64,000 nt of DNA, taken from Kosakonia radicincitans DSM 16656 (GTDB taxonomy: Bacteria; Pseudomonadota; Gammaproteobacteria; Enterobacterales; Enterobacteriaceae). The stretch lies in the NCBI RefSeq assembly GCF_000280495.2, contig NZ_CP018016.1, positions 5,704,001-5,768,000 on the forward strand, given 5' to 3'. A model generated the notes under the pieces. That model was not told the DNA's origin, did not search any database, and saw nothing but the letters and a program-made list of their open reading frames with translations. A program made the translations under genes and the position numbers. This document shows positions 7,128 to 17,048 of this stretch, in pieces; position 1 is the first letter of the stretch; each line of letters begins with the position of its first letter.

Positions 7128-7800
7128 ATTTTCCCCACAGTCGGCGTGATTGATCCTCAATCTTGCCGTGAGTGCGTCGATTCTGCATAGTGCGCGTCCA
7201 GCTTGCCGACAGCCCCGCTGCCGAAAGCAGACGGTGATATTGTTCATCATCAAACGGCTGAAACCACGCAATCGCCGCCGCGTCATACACGCTGACATCG
7301 CTGACCCGGGAGAGCAGTTCAAGCGGCGCTTCTGCCGATACTTTCCCCGCAGCAACCACGCGATAAAGCCAGCCGACGCGGCCGCTGGCCTGCATCTGCG
7401 CGGAGATGTCGCCAATGCCGAAATGGAAGTTAAGTTTGAAGCAGGGCGAGCGCGGTTGCGTCACCTGAATCAGCGTATCGCCCCAGCGAAAAATATCGCC
7501 GATAAACACGTTCTGCTCGGTCAGCCCTTCCGTTGAGAGATTCTCGCCAAACGCTGGCGCGCAAAACAGCGCGGCCTGCTCCGGGAACATCTGCGCCCAG
7601 TGAGCATAGTGTTCACGAGGATAGTGGCACAACGCGCGATCGGTGCCGCCGTGGTAACTTTTTTCCGCCTGCTCGTCACCCGCGATGCCCAATTCCGTGA
7701 GGATTAGCTCGCCTTCCACCTGCAATTTAGCAATCGCGCTTGGCCGACTGCCGTCATAATCCCTTATTTTTCCAGTAAAAACGTCTACCTGATATTGCAT
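7126..7800 (-). CDS. yiiM: MOSC-domain protein YiiM (6-hydroxylaminopurine resistance)
   Basis: YiiM is a molybdenum-cofactor-dependent MOSC protein that reduces N-hydroxylated base analogues such as 6-hydroxylaminopurine. Conserved features are the MOSC stretch GDEQAEKSYHGGTDRALCHYP, FGENLSTEGL, and PRSPCFKLNFHFG with the MoCo-binding Cys. The length of 224 residues equals E. coli YiiM. It converges on cpxA and shares a 160-bp upstream region with the divergent aldolase gene. Confidence 0.95.
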   Translation of the reverse strand: MQYQVDVFTGKIRDYDGSRPSAIAKLQVEGELILTELGIAGDEQAEKSYHGGTDRALCHYPREHYAHWAQMFPEQAALFCAPAFGENLSTEGLTEQNVFIGDIFRWGDTLIQVTQPRSPCFKLNFHFGIGDISAQMQASGRVGWLYRVVAAGKVSAEAPLELLSRVSDVSVYDAAAIAWFQPFDDEQYHRLLSAAGLSASWTRTMQNRRTHGKIEDQSRRLWGK

Positions 7801-7923
7801 GTTCCCTCCGGCCGCTCGTCGTCATCACGCTATTACATCACATTTGTTTGCTGACCTAACCTGCAAAAATGCGACATTCATGCCGATCCGCACCGGTCGG
7901 GCGTGCTATCACTTAACACAGTA

Positions 7924-7943
7924 TTTGAAACGCAATTTCATTA
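7924..7943 (+). promoter_or_regulatory. KdgR-like box before the DapA-family aldolase gene
   Basis: TTTGAAACGCAATTTCATTA contains TGAAA-N5-TTTCA and matches 13 of 20 positions of the KdgR consensus I recall (AATGAAACATTGTTTCATTT). It ends only a few bases before the ribosome site of the aldolase gene, a position suited to repression. Assigned by eye. Confidence 0.5.
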
Positions 7944-7960
7944 ATCAAGGAGGTTACAAC

Positions 7961-8854
7961 GTGATCCGCGAAACATCTTTCTCCGGTGTCTGGTGCCCTT
8001 CCATCACGCCAATGAACAACGAAGGGAAACCTGACCTTAGCGCGCTGAGCCAGCATATCGCCCGGCTGGCAGCGGCGAAAATCGATGTGGTCTTGCTGAT
8101 GGGCAGTATCGGCGAGTTTGCCTCCTTCTCGCTGGAAGAGCGGCTACTGTTGATTCGTGAAGCGCGTGGCATGTCGCCGATAACCATGGTGGCCAACGTC
8201 TCTTCAACCTGCTTTAACGACATTCTGTGGATGGCTGATGAAGCCTGGCGTACCGGCTATGACGCGGTCATGGTGCTGCCGCCTTACTATTACGGACAAA
8301 CGCAAAATCAATTGTTGAGCTACTTCCGCGCCCTGGGCAAAGCGATAAGCGGCAAATGGTTCGCCTATAACTTTCCGGCGCGTACCGGCTGCGATCTGAC
8401 GCCGGAGCTGGTCGCCACGCTGGCCGCCGAATTCCCGGATTTTGCTGGCATCAAAGAGACTGTCGATTGCCAGTCGCATACCCGTAATATGATTCAGGCC
8501 ACCGCACAAGTGCGTGAGGATTTTGCCGTGCTGTGCGGCTACGACGAGTACTTTATCCCCACTCTGCTGGCAGGCGGCGCGGGCGTTATTTCCGGGTTGA
8601 ATAATGTGATGCCAGAACTGTTTGTCCAGGCGCGGGAGGCGTGGCGACAGGGCGATTTGCCGACGTTGCATGCAACCCAGCAGGAAATTGGCAAATTTAT
8701 GGCGATCTACGCGATTGGCGACGACTTCGTTACCACCATCAAAACAGTGGTTTCACGCAAGTTTGGCTACTGCACGCCCGTATCACGTAACTTTGGCGGC
8801 ACGCTGAATGAAGCGCAGTGCCAAATTATCGATCGGGTATTTGGAATTCAATAA
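7961..8854 (+). CDS. DapA-family lyase, probable 2-keto-3-deoxy-sugar-acid aldolase
   Basis: This is a class I (Schiff-base) aldolase of the dihydrodipicolinate synthase superfamily, 297 residues long. Conserved positions are GSIGEFASFS (the GTTGE-like phosphate/carboxylate site), the Tyr in FAYNFPARTG and the Schiff-base Lys in FAGIKETVD. It is not DapA itself by context: it lies beside kdgT, and both have KdgR-like boxes. The likely substrate is therefore 2-keto-3-deoxygluconate or a related acid, split to pyruvate and an aldehyde, as for YagE/YjhH. The start is GTG at 7961 with a perfect AAGGAGG 8 bp upstream; the longer upstream reading is not supported. Substrate is inferred. Confidence 0.8.
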   Translation: MIRETSFSGVWCPSITPMNNEGKPDLSALSQHIARLAAAKIDVVLLMGSIGEFASFSLEERLLLIREARGMSPITMVANVSSTCFNDILWMADEAWRTGYDAVMVLPPYYYGQTQNQLLSYFRALGKAISGKWFAYNFPARTGCDLTPELVATLAAEFPDFAGIKETVDCQSHTRNMIQATAQVREDFAVLCGYDEYFIPTLLAGGAGVISGLNNVMPELFVQAREAWRQGDLPTLHATQQEIGKFMAIYAIGDDFVTTIKTVVSRKFGYCTPVSRNFGGTLNEAQCQIIDRVFGIQ

Positions 8855-8855
8855 T

Positions 8856-8926
8856 TGCCGGATAGCGCTACGCTTATCGGGCCTGCAAAACGAACATGCC
8901 CGGTAAGCATTTCGCCACCGGGCAAA
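8856..8926. repeat. REP pair (BIME-like) between the aldolase gene and kdgT
   Basis: Two inverted REP-like units are present: TTGCCGGATAGCGCTACGCTT with ATCGGGCCTGC, and ATGCCCGGTAAGCATTTCGC with CACCGGGCAA. They fill the gap between two convergent genes and can form hairpins that protect or end the mRNAs. Confidence 0.8.
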
Positions 8927-8929
8927 CCG

Positions 8930-9913
8930 TTATTTCACCGCATTACGCATCACCACTTCCGCCTCTGCCGTTTTCACCTTGCGCGACCAGACGGACGTTA
9001 AAATCGGCACCAGAATTGACGTGACAATCACCGAGGTCGCCACCAGCGCAGTTGCGGCTGGCGCCATCGGTTTAAAGTCCGGCACCATTTCGGCGATCAG
9101 CACCGGCGTTGCCACTGCCGCGCCCGCAGAACTGGAGGCCGCCAGCCCTGCTGTACCATCACCGCCGCCAATCAGTTTATCGGCGATAATCAGCGGAATA
9201 CCGGTAATCACAATCACCGCCACCCCCAGCAAAATCCCCAACAAGCCGGTCTGCGCAATCACGCTTAAATCAATCGTGTTACCCAGTGCGAAAGCAAAGA
9301 ACGGAATCAGGGTTTGCACCGCTTTGCTGAAAAACTCCCGTAATTCCGGGTCCAGATTCCCCAGCGCGAACCCGACCAGGAACGGCAGCACCGCACCAAC
9401 AAACACGTGCGGCTCGAACGAGGCAATTCCCGCCGTGCCGAGGATAATCATCGTCATCAGCGGGCCGGATTCCAGCGACATCAACACGAACGCACCGGCT
9501 TCCTCTTTGGTGCCGTACTGCTGCATGATTGACGCATACAGCCCGCCGTTAGTCATATCCATCGATGCTACCAGCGCCAGCGTCGATAACCCGGCGAAAA
9601 AACCCGCCTCCACACCGTGTTCAGGAATCAGCCGTGAGGCCACGGCCGCCACCACCCAGGCAACCGCAATTTTGGTCACCACCAGCGTGCCGGACTTACG
9701 CAACACCGTGCCGGTGGCGCTCAGTTTGATGGAAGCGCCCATACAGAAAAACCACACCGCCAGAATCGGCACCGTGCCAGTAATCATGCCGTTAGTGAAC
9801 GAGCCAAAGTACTTTCCCGCGCCGGGCGCAAAAGTATGGCAGAGAGCGCCGATGAACAAAGGAACCAGCATCATCCCGCCAGGGATTTTTTCGATTGCAC
9901 GCTTGATTTGCAT
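8930..9913 (-). CDS. kdgT: 2-keto-3-deoxygluconate permease KdgT
   Basis: KdgT imports 2-keto-3-deoxygluconate with protons. The product of 327 residues has about ten hydrophobic segments and matches E. coli KdgT in blocks such as [40 protein letters not shown] and [17 protein letters not shown]. The start at 9913 ([13 protein letters not shown]) is the conserved one; an upstream in-frame codon adds five residues without support. The gene is convergent with the aldolase gene across a REP pair and carries an upstream KdgR-like box. Confidence 0.96.
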   Translation of the reverse strand: MQIKRAIEKIPGGMMLVPLFIGALCHTFAPGAGKYFGSFTNGMITGTVPILAVWFFCMGASIKLSATGTVLRKSGTLVVTKIAVAWVVAAVASRLIPEHGVEAGFFAGLSTLALVASMDMTNGGLYASIMQQYGTKEEAGAFVLMSLESGPLMTMIILGTAGIASFEPHVFVGAVLPFLVGFALGNLDPELREFFSKAVQTLIPFFAFALGNTIDLSVIAQTGLLGILLGVAVIVITGIPLIIADKLIGGGDGTAGLAASSSAGAAVATPVLIAEMVPDFKPMAPAATALVATSVIVTSILVPILTSVWSRKVKTAEAEVVMRNAVK

Positions 9914-10038
9914 ATCTTCACCTGTCAAAAAACGTCCGATTTTTTGAGCGCCGACCCGCTATGTTTGCGGGACAACAGCAGCGCGGATGAAGAGAGGGTA
10001 GACCGGGTTTCGCGGAAGAAAAGTGATCAGACAATCAT

Positions 10039-10058
10039 AACAAAACAATATTTCATTA
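10039..10058 (-). promoter_or_regulatory. KdgR-like box upstream of kdgT
   Basis: AACAAAACAATATTTCATTA matches about 15 of 20 positions of the KdgR consensus as I recall it, about 125 bp upstream of the kdgT start. KdgR represses kdgT in E. coli and Dickeya. Confidence 0.55.
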
Positions 10059-10103
10059 TTTTTAGATCATCGTTCCTGTTAGTTTTTATCTGAAGAAAGG
10101 ATA

Positions 10104-10138
10104 TAAAAAACCCCCGCAGACTAAGCCTGCCGGGGGTT
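10104..10138 (-). terminator. Intrinsic terminator of sodA
   Basis: On the minus strand, AACCCCCGGCAGGCTTAGTC followed by TGCGGGGGTT and a run of T forms a GC-rich hairpin. It lies about 35 bp after the sodA stop codon. Confidence 0.85.
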
Positions 10139-10171
10139 CTGGCTCACGCTAACGCGCGGGGGAAAGCAAAC

Positions 10172-10792
10172 TTATTTTTTCGCAGCGAAACGAGCCGCTG
10201 CTTCGTCCCAGTTCACCACGTTCCAGAACTCTTTGATGTAGTCCGGGCGGCGGTTCTGGAATTTCAGGTAGTAAGCGTGTTCCCACACGTCCAGACCCAG
10301 GATCGGGAAACCGGACGCGCCAGAGATCGCTTCACCCATCAGCGGGGAATCCTGGTTAGCAGTAGAAACCACAGCCAGTTTGTCGCCTTTCAGCACCAGC
10401 CAAGCCCAACCGGAACCAAAACGCGTGGCGGCTGCTTTTTCGAATTCAGCTTTGAAGTTGTCTACGGAACCGAAATCACGCTCGATAGCCGCTTTCAGAT
10501 CGCCCTGCAGGGTGGTGCCTTTTTTCAGGCCTTTCCAGAACAGGCTGTGGTTAGCGTGACCGCCTGCGTTGTTACGCAGAACGGTTTTTTTGTCTGCCGG
10601 CAGTTGATCCAGCTTGGTGATCAGTTCTTCAGCTGACAGGCTGGCGAACTCCGGCAGGCTTTCCAGCGCGGCATTCGCGTTATTTACGTAAGTCTGGTGA
10701 TGTTTAGTGTGATGGATTTCCATCGTCTGCTTGTCGAAATGAGGCTCAAGGGCATCATACGCGTACGGCAGAGCGGGCAGTGTATAGCTCAT
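10172..10792 (-). CDS. sodA: Manganese superoxide dismutase
   Basis: SodA dismutates superoxide in the cytoplasm with Mn. Metal ligands are the His in [12 protein letters not shown] (about residue 27), the His in NHSLFWKGL (about 82), and Asp and His in [12 protein letters not shown] (about 168 and 172). The GGHANHSLF and WLV(L) signatures are those of the Mn/Fe family. The length of 206 residues equals E. coli SodA; the start at 10792 ([13 protein letters not shown]) follows GGAGATGAAA, and the upstream in-frame ATG is not conserved. It has its own promoter and terminator. Confidence 0.97.
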   Translation of the reverse strand: MSYTLPALPYAYDALEPHFDKQTMEIHHTKHHQTYVNNANAALESLPEFASLSAEELITKLDQLPADKKTVLRNNAGGHANHSLFWKGLKKGTTLQGDLKAAIERDFGSVDNFKAEFEKAAATRFGSGWAWLVLKGDKLAVVSTANQDSPLMGEAISGASGFPILGLDVWEHAYYLKFQNRRPDYIKEFWNVVNWDEAAARFAAKK

Positions 10793-10850
10793 TTTCATCT
10801 CCATTATTGTCTGGCGGCATATATGTTAATGCCGCGTAAGCAGTCGGATC

Positions 10851-10886
10851 ATTATAGTTAATTAAATGATATTGAAAATGTTTATC
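10851..10886 (-). promoter_or_regulatory. sodA promoter with Fur-box-like sequence
   Basis: On the minus strand the sequence reads GATAAACATTTTCAATATCA then TTTAATTAACTATAAT. TATAAT (10851-10856) is the -10 box. The AT-rich GATAA...ATTTTCAATATCATTT segment (about 10864-10886) is the Fur/ArcA-controlled region of E. coli sodA, nearly unchanged. The rest of 10887-11081 holds the rhaT upstream region; I see no gene in it. Confidence 0.7.
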
Positions 10887-11081
10887 AATGCCGTAGTTTT
10901 AATAAGGTTATAACTTTTGGTTATGTTATTGAAATTGTGAAGCTGCTCACCTCCATCACGCGCTCATTGCCAGTTCGCCATCTATCGCGGCAAACGCCTC
11001 AAGGTTAATCTCCTGACTGATTTTTACACTCCTCAGGTCGGCTGCTCGTATTCCGACGATAAAAACAAAGAGGATGAGAAA

Positions 11082-12116
11082 ATGAGTAACGCGATTACGA
11101 TGGGTATTCTTTGGCATTTGATAGGTGCGGCCAGTGCAGCCTGTTTCTATGCCCCGTTCAAGAAGGTTAAAAATTGGTCCTGGGAGACCATGTGGTCAAT
11201 CGGCGGCATCGTCTCCTGGTTGATTCTCCCCTGGACCATCAGCGCGCTGTTACTGCCTGATTTTTGGGCCTATTACAGCTCGTTCAGCGCTTCCACCCTG
11301 CTACCGGTCTTTCTCTTCGGCGCAATGTGGGGCATCGGTAACATCAACTACGGCCTCACCATGCGCTACCTCGGCATGTCGATGGGCATTGGCATCGCTA
11401 TCGGCATTACGCTGATTGTCGGTACGCTTATGACGCCAATTATCAACGGTAATTTTGACGTTCTGATCAACACCGATGGCGGTCGAATGACGCTGCTTGG
11501 CGTGCTGGTTGCACTTATAGGCGTCGGGATTGTGACCCGCGCAGGCCAGCTGAAAGAGCGCAAAATGGGCATTAAAGCCGAAGAGTTCAACCTGAAAAAG
11601 GGGCTGACGCTGGCGGTGATGTGCGGCGTATTCTCCGCCGGAATGTCCTTTGCCATGAACGCCGCCAAACCGATGCACGAAGCCGCTGCGGCGCTGGGCA
11701 TCGATCCGCTCTACACCGCCTTGCCAAGTTATGTGGTGATCATGGGCGGCGGCGCGCTGATTAACCTCGGCTTCTGCTTCATTCGGCTGGCAAAACTGAA
11801 AAACTTGTCGATAAAAGCCGACTTCTCGCTGGCAAAACCGCTGATCATCAGCAATATTCTGCTTTCGGCGCTGGGCGGTTTGATGTGGTATCTGCAATTC
11901 TTCTTCTACGCCTGGGGCCATGCCCGCATTCCGGCGCAGTACGACTACATCAGTTGGATGCTACACATGAGCTTCTACGTGCTGTGCGGCGGCATTGTCG
12001 GGCTGATCCTGAAAGAGTGGAAGAACGCGGGTCGCCAGCCGGTGAGCGTGCTGAGCCTTGGTTGCGTGGTGATCATTGTTGCCGCCAATATCGTCGGCCT
12101 CGGCATGGCGAACTAA
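11082..12116 (+). CDS. rhaT: L-rhamnose:proton symporter RhaT
   Basis: RhaT imports L-rhamnose (and L-lyxose) with a proton across the inner membrane. The 344-residue product has about ten membrane segments, and blocks such as [40 protein letters not shown] and [21 protein letters not shown] are those of E. coli RhaT. GAGGATGAGAAA gives the ribosome site. The gene ends back-to-back with convergent rhaR. In this genome it is one of two apparent rhamnose uptake systems. Confidence 0.97.
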   Translation: MSNAITMGILWHLIGAASAACFYAPFKKVKNWSWETMWSIGGIVSWLILPWTISALLLPDFWAYYSSFSASTLLPVFLFGAMWGIGNINYGLTMRYLGMSMGIGIAIGITLIVGTLMTPIINGNFDVLINTDGGRMTLLGVLVALIGVGIVTRAGQLKERKMGIKAEEFNLKKGLTLAVMCGVFSAGMSFAMNAAKPMHEAAAALGIDPLYTALPSYVVIMGGGALINLGFCFIRLAKLKNLSIKADFSLAKPLIISNILLSALGGLMWYLQFFFYAWGHARIPAQYDYISWMLHMSFYVLCGGIVGLILKEWKNAGRQPVSVLSLGCVVIIVAANIVGLGMAN

Positions 12117-12965
12117 TCAGGCAGCAACCCGGCTACGATGACGCCACTGACCTGGCGTCATCCCCACTTCGCGGCTAAACACCACCGAAAAATAGTTACT
12201 GTCCTCAAACCCGCACTGCATGGCGATTTCGCCGATCATCTGCTCGGAATGCTGAAGCAAATACTGCGCATGGCAGATGCGCAACTGGCGCAGATAGTGG
12301 TTGATGGTCATCCCGGTCTGGGTGCGGAATTGCTGGCGCAGCGCGCGCTCGCTGCACTGCTCCTGCTCGCAAAACTGCTCCAGCGCAAAGCTGCGATTCA
12401 GGCTGCCGGAGAGCGCGGTAATCAGCTTATCGAGCAGCGTCTCACTGTGCGTCGCCGCCAGGTTATCGGCAGCAAAACGGTGGCGTTTGAGCGTCATCAC
12501 CAGTTGGGCAAACAGCGTTTCTGCCATGATATTGGCCAGCGGATCGGCTTTGGCGCTCTCATGCTCCAGTTGCGCAATCACCTGCCGTGCCTGCGCCATA
12601 CCGGTGCTGCCAAGCCGCCAGTGCGGCGTTCTTGTCGTGCCGTTAAGTCCGGGAATATGCGCCGCCCAGTCGAGGTTAAGCGTCAATCGATCCGGGCAGT
12701 AGATGATATTTTGCAACACCAGATCGTTAACTGAAGCGTAAGAGTGGCAATCTTCGGCGCGGATATAAAACAGGTCGCCGCGCGTAATGCGGTAAGGACG
12801 GTCATTCAGCACATGCAGGCCGTTGCCGCGCCACACCATCACCAGTTCGCAAAATTCATGGGTGTGTTCAGCAAAGACATTTTGCGGATAGCGATCGGCC
12901 ACCGCTACCGCTTGTCCGGCACGGGGAAAGAAATCCGCTTTGCGAAGAATCAGTTGGCCTGCCAC
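12117..12965 (-). CDS. rhaR: Transcriptional activator RhaR (AraC family)
   Basis: RhaR binds L-rhamnose and activates rhaSR. The N-terminal cupin (residues 20-100) contains [19 protein letters not shown] and [15 protein letters not shown]. The C-terminal AraC-type double HTH (about 180-280) includes [27 protein letters not shown] and [25 protein letters not shown]. The 282 residues equal E. coli RhaR in length. It lies 73 bp downstream of rhaS. Its stop codon directly touches that of rhaT, with no spacer. Confidence 0.97.
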   Translation of the reverse strand: MAGQLILRKADFFPRAGQAVAVADRYPQNVFAEHTHEFCELVMVWRGNGLHVLNDRPYRITRGDLFYIRAEDCHSYASVNDLVLQNIIYCPDRLTLNLDWAAHIPGLNGTTRTPHWRLGSTGMAQARQVIAQLEHESAKADPLANIMAETLFAQLVMTLKRHRFAADNLAATHSETLLDKLITALSGSLNRSFALEQFCEQEQCSERALRQQFRTQTGMTINHYLRQLRICHAQYLLQHSEQMIGEIAMQCGFEDSNYFSVVFSREVGMTPGQWRHRSRVAA

Positions 12966-13038
12966 ACACTCACCTCTGCCTTGAACAACCTGAAATTATT
13001 AGCGGATCTTCGGCGACAAATCGGTGACAGCCTTCGCG

Positions 13039-13875
13039 TTACTGAAGCTGCGTATCGCGCCCCTGGCGGATATCGCGGGGCGACCAGTTGAATTCCCGGC
13101 GAAACAGGGTTGAGAAGTGATTGCTGTCGCCAAATCCGCAACGGAAAGCGATATCGGTGACGCTCTCGTCGCTGTGGCGCAACATGTGCCGCGCTTTGGT
13201 CAGCCTTAACCGGTTGAGATAGCGCTGCGGCGTCAGGCCCGTTGAATGCTTCAACTGGCGATGCAGCGTGCGCAAAGAGAGCGTGAACTGGTCGGCCAGC
13301 GTTTCCCAACAGACATCCTCGGCGAAGTGATCTTCCAGCCACAACATCAGTTGATTGAGGCGGGCATCGCTGCTGACAGCGCCCTCCTGCTGGCTCCCTT
13401 TACGCAGCATCACCAGCAGTTGCATAAACAGGATCTCGCGGTTCGCAATACCGTGGGTATCCATTTCGGGATCCATTTTTTCCATCTGCCCGATGATCTC
13501 CCGTACCTGCGCCAGCGTCTGCTGGCTCACCCGCCAGTGCGATGGATAGTGACCATCCTGCTCCTGCGGCAGTAACTGGTTCAAACCGGCAAGAAACTGG
13601 AAAGCCTCCGGCGAACGGTACAGCACATTGGTCAGGCACAGGTTATCGGTATGCTCATATAAGTGCCGATCATGGTCGCGGACAAAACAGACGGTGCCGC
13701 CGCTGATAGTGAAAGGCTGACCATTAAAAACGTGGATCCCGGTGCCGTGTTCAACGATCACAATTTCATGAAAATCATGATGATGCTCAGGGAAAGCCGC
13801 CTGCGGAAGCCGGGGTTCAATGGCAACAGGTGATTGACCTGCCGGGAAAAAATCCACGCTATGAAGTACGGTCAT
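13039..13875 (-). CDS. rhaS: Transcriptional activator RhaS (AraC family)
   Basis: RhaS, with L-rhamnose, activates rhaBAD and rhaT. The N-terminal domain has [19 protein letters not shown], and the C-terminal HTH pair includes [24 protein letters not shown] and [25 protein letters not shown]. The start at 13875 ([13 protein letters not shown]) is the one conserved with E. coli; the upstream 10-residue extension lacks support. The length is 278 residues. It is divergent from rhaBAD across a shared 299-bp regulatory region. Confidence 0.97.
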   Translation of the reverse strand: MTVLHSVDFFPAGQSPVAIEPRLPQAAFPEHHHDFHEIVIVEHGTGIHVFNGQPFTISGGTVCFVRDHDRHLYEHTDNLCLTNVLYRSPEAFQFLAGLNQLLPQEQDGHYPSHWRVSQQTLAQVREIIGQMEKMDPEMDTHGIANREILFMQLLVMLRKGSQQEGAVSSDARLNQLMLWLEDHFAEDVCWETLADQFTLSLRTLHRQLKHSTGLTPQRYLNRLRLTKARHMLRHSDESVTDIAFRCGFGDSNHFSTLFRREFNWSPRDIRQGRDTQLQ

Positions 13876-14174
13876 GATTGCCCCAATAATGAGAAACTTT
13901 CTCAAAATAGTAATTAAGGGTTATCAACCTCACCTTAAATTTTCGACAGCTTTTCGCGCATAGCCTGCCGTTTTTTCAAGAAACGACCGGAAAGATCGGG
14001 AAATGTGGCAACGGTCACAATGGCTTAAATCCCCGTCATTACTGGAAACTGTGAACTTTCTCACGTTCACCTTTGCTTTCTTGCCAGCGGCAATTGGCGG
14101 CTGTCAGTAGCAAGAAGGTACGCCTTACCCCTCTTTTTTAGACTGTCTGCAATGACTCTAAGAAGGACCCAATC
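13876..14174. promoter_or_regulatory. rhaSR / rhaBAD divergent promoter region
   Basis: A good CRP site, TGTGA-ACTTTC-TCACG, is at 14050-14065. The next segment (about 14073-14109: CTTTCTTGCCAGCGGC, AATTGGCGGCTGTCAG) lines up with the two RhaS half-sites of E. coli rhaBAD. A TAGACT -10 box is at 14139-14144, as in E. coli, followed by AGAAGGA before rhaB. The rhaSR promoter with RhaR sites is expected at about 13880-14000, but I cannot place it exactly. Confidence 0.75.
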
Positions 14175-15644
14175 ATGACTTTTCGCCACTGTGTCGCAGT
14201 TGATTTAGGCGCCTCAAGCGGACGCGTCATGCTGGCGCGTTATGACAGCCAGCAGCGCATCCTTTCGCTTCGCGAAATCCACCGTTTTAGTAACTGTCTG
14301 CAAAAAGTGGACGGCTTTGATTGCTGGGATATCGACAGCCTGGAAAGCGAAATTCGCCTCGGCCTACTGAAGGTTTGCGAAGAAGGCATTCAGCCCGACA
14401 GCATCGGCATCGATACCTGGGGCGTCGATTACATTCTGATTAACCGCGACGGCCAGCGCGTCGGTCTGCCGATTGCTTACCGCGACGATCGCACCGATGG
14501 CGTGATGCAGCGTGCGATGCAGAATCCCGGCAAAGCCGATATTTATCGCCGCAGCGGCATCCAGTTTTTACCCTTCAACACGCTGTATCAGTTACGCGCG
14601 CTGACGGAACAACAGCCGGAGCTGATTGACCAGGTCGCGCATGCGCTGCTGATCCCTGATTACTTTAGCTACCGTCTGACCGGCCAATTGAACTGGGAAT
14701 ACACCAATGCCACCACCACGCAACTGGTCAATATCAACACCGATAACTGGGACGATACGCTGCTGGCGTGGGCGGGCGTTCCGGCCAGTTGGTTTGGCAC
14801 GGCCACACATCCCGGCAATGTGATTGGTCACTGGATCTGCCCGCAGGGCAACGCGATTCCGGTGGTCGCCGTCGCCAGCCACGATACCGCCAGCGCGGTG
14901 ATCGCCTCGCCGCTGGCGGATAAAGACGCAGCCTATTTGTCCTCCGGTACCTGGTCGTTAATGGGTTTTGAGAGCAAAACCCCTTACACCAGTGATGATG
15001 CGCTGGCGGCAAATATCACCAATGAAGGCGGCGCGGAAGGGCGCTACCGCGTGCTGAAAAACATTATGGGGTTGTGGCTGCTGCAACGGGTGCTGAGAGA
15101 ACAACAGATAAGCGATCTGCCCGCGCTGATTGCCGTCACCGAACAGCTTGCGCCCTGCCGCTTTGTTATCAACCCAAACGACGATCGTTTTATTAACCCG
15201 CAGAACATGAGCGCCGAGCTTCAGGCCGCCTGCCGGGAAGCGGGCCAGCCTGTGCCGCAAAACGCTGCCGAACTGGCGCGCTGCATCTTCGACAGTCTCG
15301 CCCTGCTGTATGCCGACATCCTTGCCGAGCTAGCCTTTCTGCGCGGTAAGCCCTTCAGCCGCCTGCATATCGTCGGAGGCGGTTGCCAGAACCAGCTACT
15401 GAATCAGCTCTGCGCCGATGCCTGCGGGCTGCCGGTGGTGGCCGGTCCGGTGGAAGCCTCCACGCTCGGCAACATCGGCATTCAGCTTATGACGCTGGAT
15501 GAACTGAGCAACGTCGATGATTTCCGTCAGGTGGTGGCGAGCAACCACAACCTGATCACTTTTACCCCTAATCCTGACCATGAAATCGCCCGTTACGTCG
15601 CGCGCTTTCAGCAAAAACGACAGACAAAGGAGCTTTGCGCATGA
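14175..15644 (+). CDS. rhaB: L-rhamnulokinase
   Basis: RhaB phosphorylates L-rhamnulose to L-rhamnulose-1-phosphate with ATP. It is a FGGY-family kinase: the N-terminal [14 protein letters not shown] phosphate motif, [12 protein letters not shown], the [13 protein letters not shown] segment and [21 protein letters not shown] in the second domain are all present. It has 489 residues, as in E. coli. AGAAGGA precedes the start, and its stop codon overlaps the rhaA start (ATGA). It is driven by RhaS and CRP. Confidence 0.97.
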   Translation: MTFRHCVAVDLGASSGRVMLARYDSQQRILSLREIHRFSNCLQKVDGFDCWDIDSLESEIRLGLLKVCEEGIQPDSIGIDTWGVDYILINRDGQRVGLPIAYRDDRTDGVMQRAMQNPGKADIYRRSGIQFLPFNTLYQLRALTEQQPELIDQVAHALLIPDYFSYRLTGQLNWEYTNATTTQLVNINTDNWDDTLLAWAGVPASWFGTATHPGNVIGHWICPQGNAIPVVAVASHDTASAVIASPLADKDAAYLSSGTWSLMGFESKTPYTSDDALAANITNEGGAEGRYRVLKNIMGLWLLQRVLREQQISDLPALIAVTEQLAPCRFVINPNDDRFINPQNMSAELQAACREAGQPVPQNAAELARCIFDSLALLYADILAELAFLRGKPFSRLHIVGGGCQNQLLNQLCADACGLPVVAGPVEASTLGNIGIQLMTLDELSNVDDFRQVVASNHNLITFTPNPDHEIARYVARFQQKRQTKELCA

Positions 15645-16900
15645 CCACTCAACTTGAACACGCCTGGGAAATTGCCAAACAGCGCTTCGCCGCTGTGGGG
15701 ATTGATGCCGAGGAGGCGCTGCGCCAGCTCGATCGCCTGCCGGTTTCCATGCACTGCTGGCAGGGCGATGACGTCGCCGGTTTCGAAAACCCGCAAGGCA
15801 GCCTGACGGGCGGCATTCAGGCCACCGGCAACTATCCGGGCAAAGCGCGCAATGCCAGCGAACTGCGCACCGATCTGGAGCAGGCGCTGAGCCTGATCCC
15901 CGGCCCGAAACGCCTTAACCTGCACGCCATTTACCTCGAAGCCGACGGCCCGGTTGGTCGCGATGAGATCAAACCGGAACACTTCACGAATTGGGTACAG
16001 TGGGCGAAAGCGAACAAACTGGGGCTGGATTTTAACCCTTCCTGCTTCTCGCACCCGCTAAGCGCCGACGGTTTTACCCTCTCCCACGCTGACGATGAGA
16101 TCCGCCAGTTCTGGATTGACCACGTCAAAGCCAGCCGCCGCGTGTCGGCCTGGTTCGGCGAACAACTCGGCACACCGTCGGTAATGAATATCTGGATCCC
16201 GGACGGCATGAAAGATGTCACCGTTGACCGCCTGGCGCCGCGCCAGCGCCTGCTCAATGCGCTGGACGAAGCGCTCAGCGAAAAACTCAACCCGGCGCAC
16301 CATATCGACGCCGTCGAAAGCAAGCTGTTCGGTATTGGCGCAGAGAGCTACACCGTTGGCTCCAACGAGTTTTACATGGGCTATGCCACCAGCCGCCAGA
16401 CCGCGCTGTGCCTCGATGCAGGTCACTTCCACCCGACAGAGGTGATCTCCGACAAAATCTCCGCCGCCATGCTTTATGTGCCGCGCCTGCTGCTGCACGT
16501 CAGCCGTCCGGTGCGCTGGGACAGCGATCACGTAGTGCTGCTGGATGACGAAACCCAGGCCATCGCCAGCGAGATCGTGCGCCACCAGTTGTTTGACCGC
16601 GTGCACATCGGTCTCGACTTCTTCGACGCCTCGATCAACCGCATCGCCGCGTGGGTCATCGGCACCCGCAACATGAAAAAAGCCCTGCTGCGCGCGCTGC
16701 TGGAGCCAGTTGAAACGCTGCGCAAACTGGAAGCCGACGGCGATTACACCGCCCGCCTGGCGCTGCTGGAAGAGCAGAAATCCCTACCATGGCAGGCCGT
16801 ATGGGAGATGTATTGCCAGCGCCATGACACGCCAGCCAGCAGCCAGTGGCTGGACAGCGTGCGGGCATATGAAAAAGAGATTTTGAGTACACGTCGTTAA
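15641..16900 (+). CDS. rhaA: L-rhamnose isomerase
   Basis: RhaA converts L-rhamnose to L-rhamnulose with Mn/Zn in a TIM barrel. Family features are visible in [48 protein letters not shown] and [11 protein letters not shown] (metal ligands). The start ATG at 15641 overlaps the rhaB stop; an earlier in-frame codon adds two residues. The length of 419 residues equals E. coli RhaA. A BIME follows before rhaD. Confidence 0.97.
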   Translation: MTTQLEHAWEIAKQRFAAVGIDAEEALRQLDRLPVSMHCWQGDDVAGFENPQGSLTGGIQATGNYPGKARNASELRTDLEQALSLIPGPKRLNLHAIYLEADGPVGRDEIKPEHFTNWVQWAKANKLGLDFNPSCFSHPLSADGFTLSHADDEIRQFWIDHVKASRRVSAWFGEQLGTPSVMNIWIPDGMKDVTVDRLAPRQRLLNALDEALSEKLNPAHHIDAVESKLFGIGAESYTVGSNEFYMGYATSRQTALCLDAGHFHPTEVISDKISAAMLYVPRLLLHVSRPVRWDSDHVVLLDDETQAIASEIVRHQLFDRVHIGLDFFDASINRIAAWVIGTRNMKKALLRALLEPVETLRKLEADGDYTARLALLEEQKSLPWQAVWEMYCQRHDTPASSQWLDSVRAYEKEILSTRR

Positions 16901-16911
16901 CCGGAAGCCAG

Positions 16912-17008
16912 GGTGCGGGCCGGATAAGCGCAGCGCCATCCGGCAAGCAACGTTATTAAGAAAAAATGCCGGATGGCGAGGCCATCGCAGCTTATCCGGC
17001 CTACGTGA
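16912..17008. repeat. BIME (two inverted REP units) between rhaA and rhaD
   Basis: GGGCCGGATAAGCGCAGCGC with CATCCGGCAAG and the inverted ATGCCGGATGGCGAGGCCAT with CGCAGCTTATCCGGCCTACG form a classic REP pair. Such an element within an operon can protect the upstream rhaBA message. Confidence 0.9.
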
Positions 17009-17048
17009 GACCCGAGAGATGTCGGGCATTAAACAGGACAGAAAGACT

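Noticed and set aside
7961..8854. Calling the DapA-family gene dapA (lysine synthesis)
   Set aside because: The GSIGE motif and the kdgT neighbourhood with KdgR-like boxes fit a sugar-acid aldolase better.
8979..9947. 322-codon plus-strand ORF opposite kdgT
   Set aside because: Antisense shadow of a well-recognised permease gene; low-complexity Ser/Ala/Thr composition and no ribosome site.
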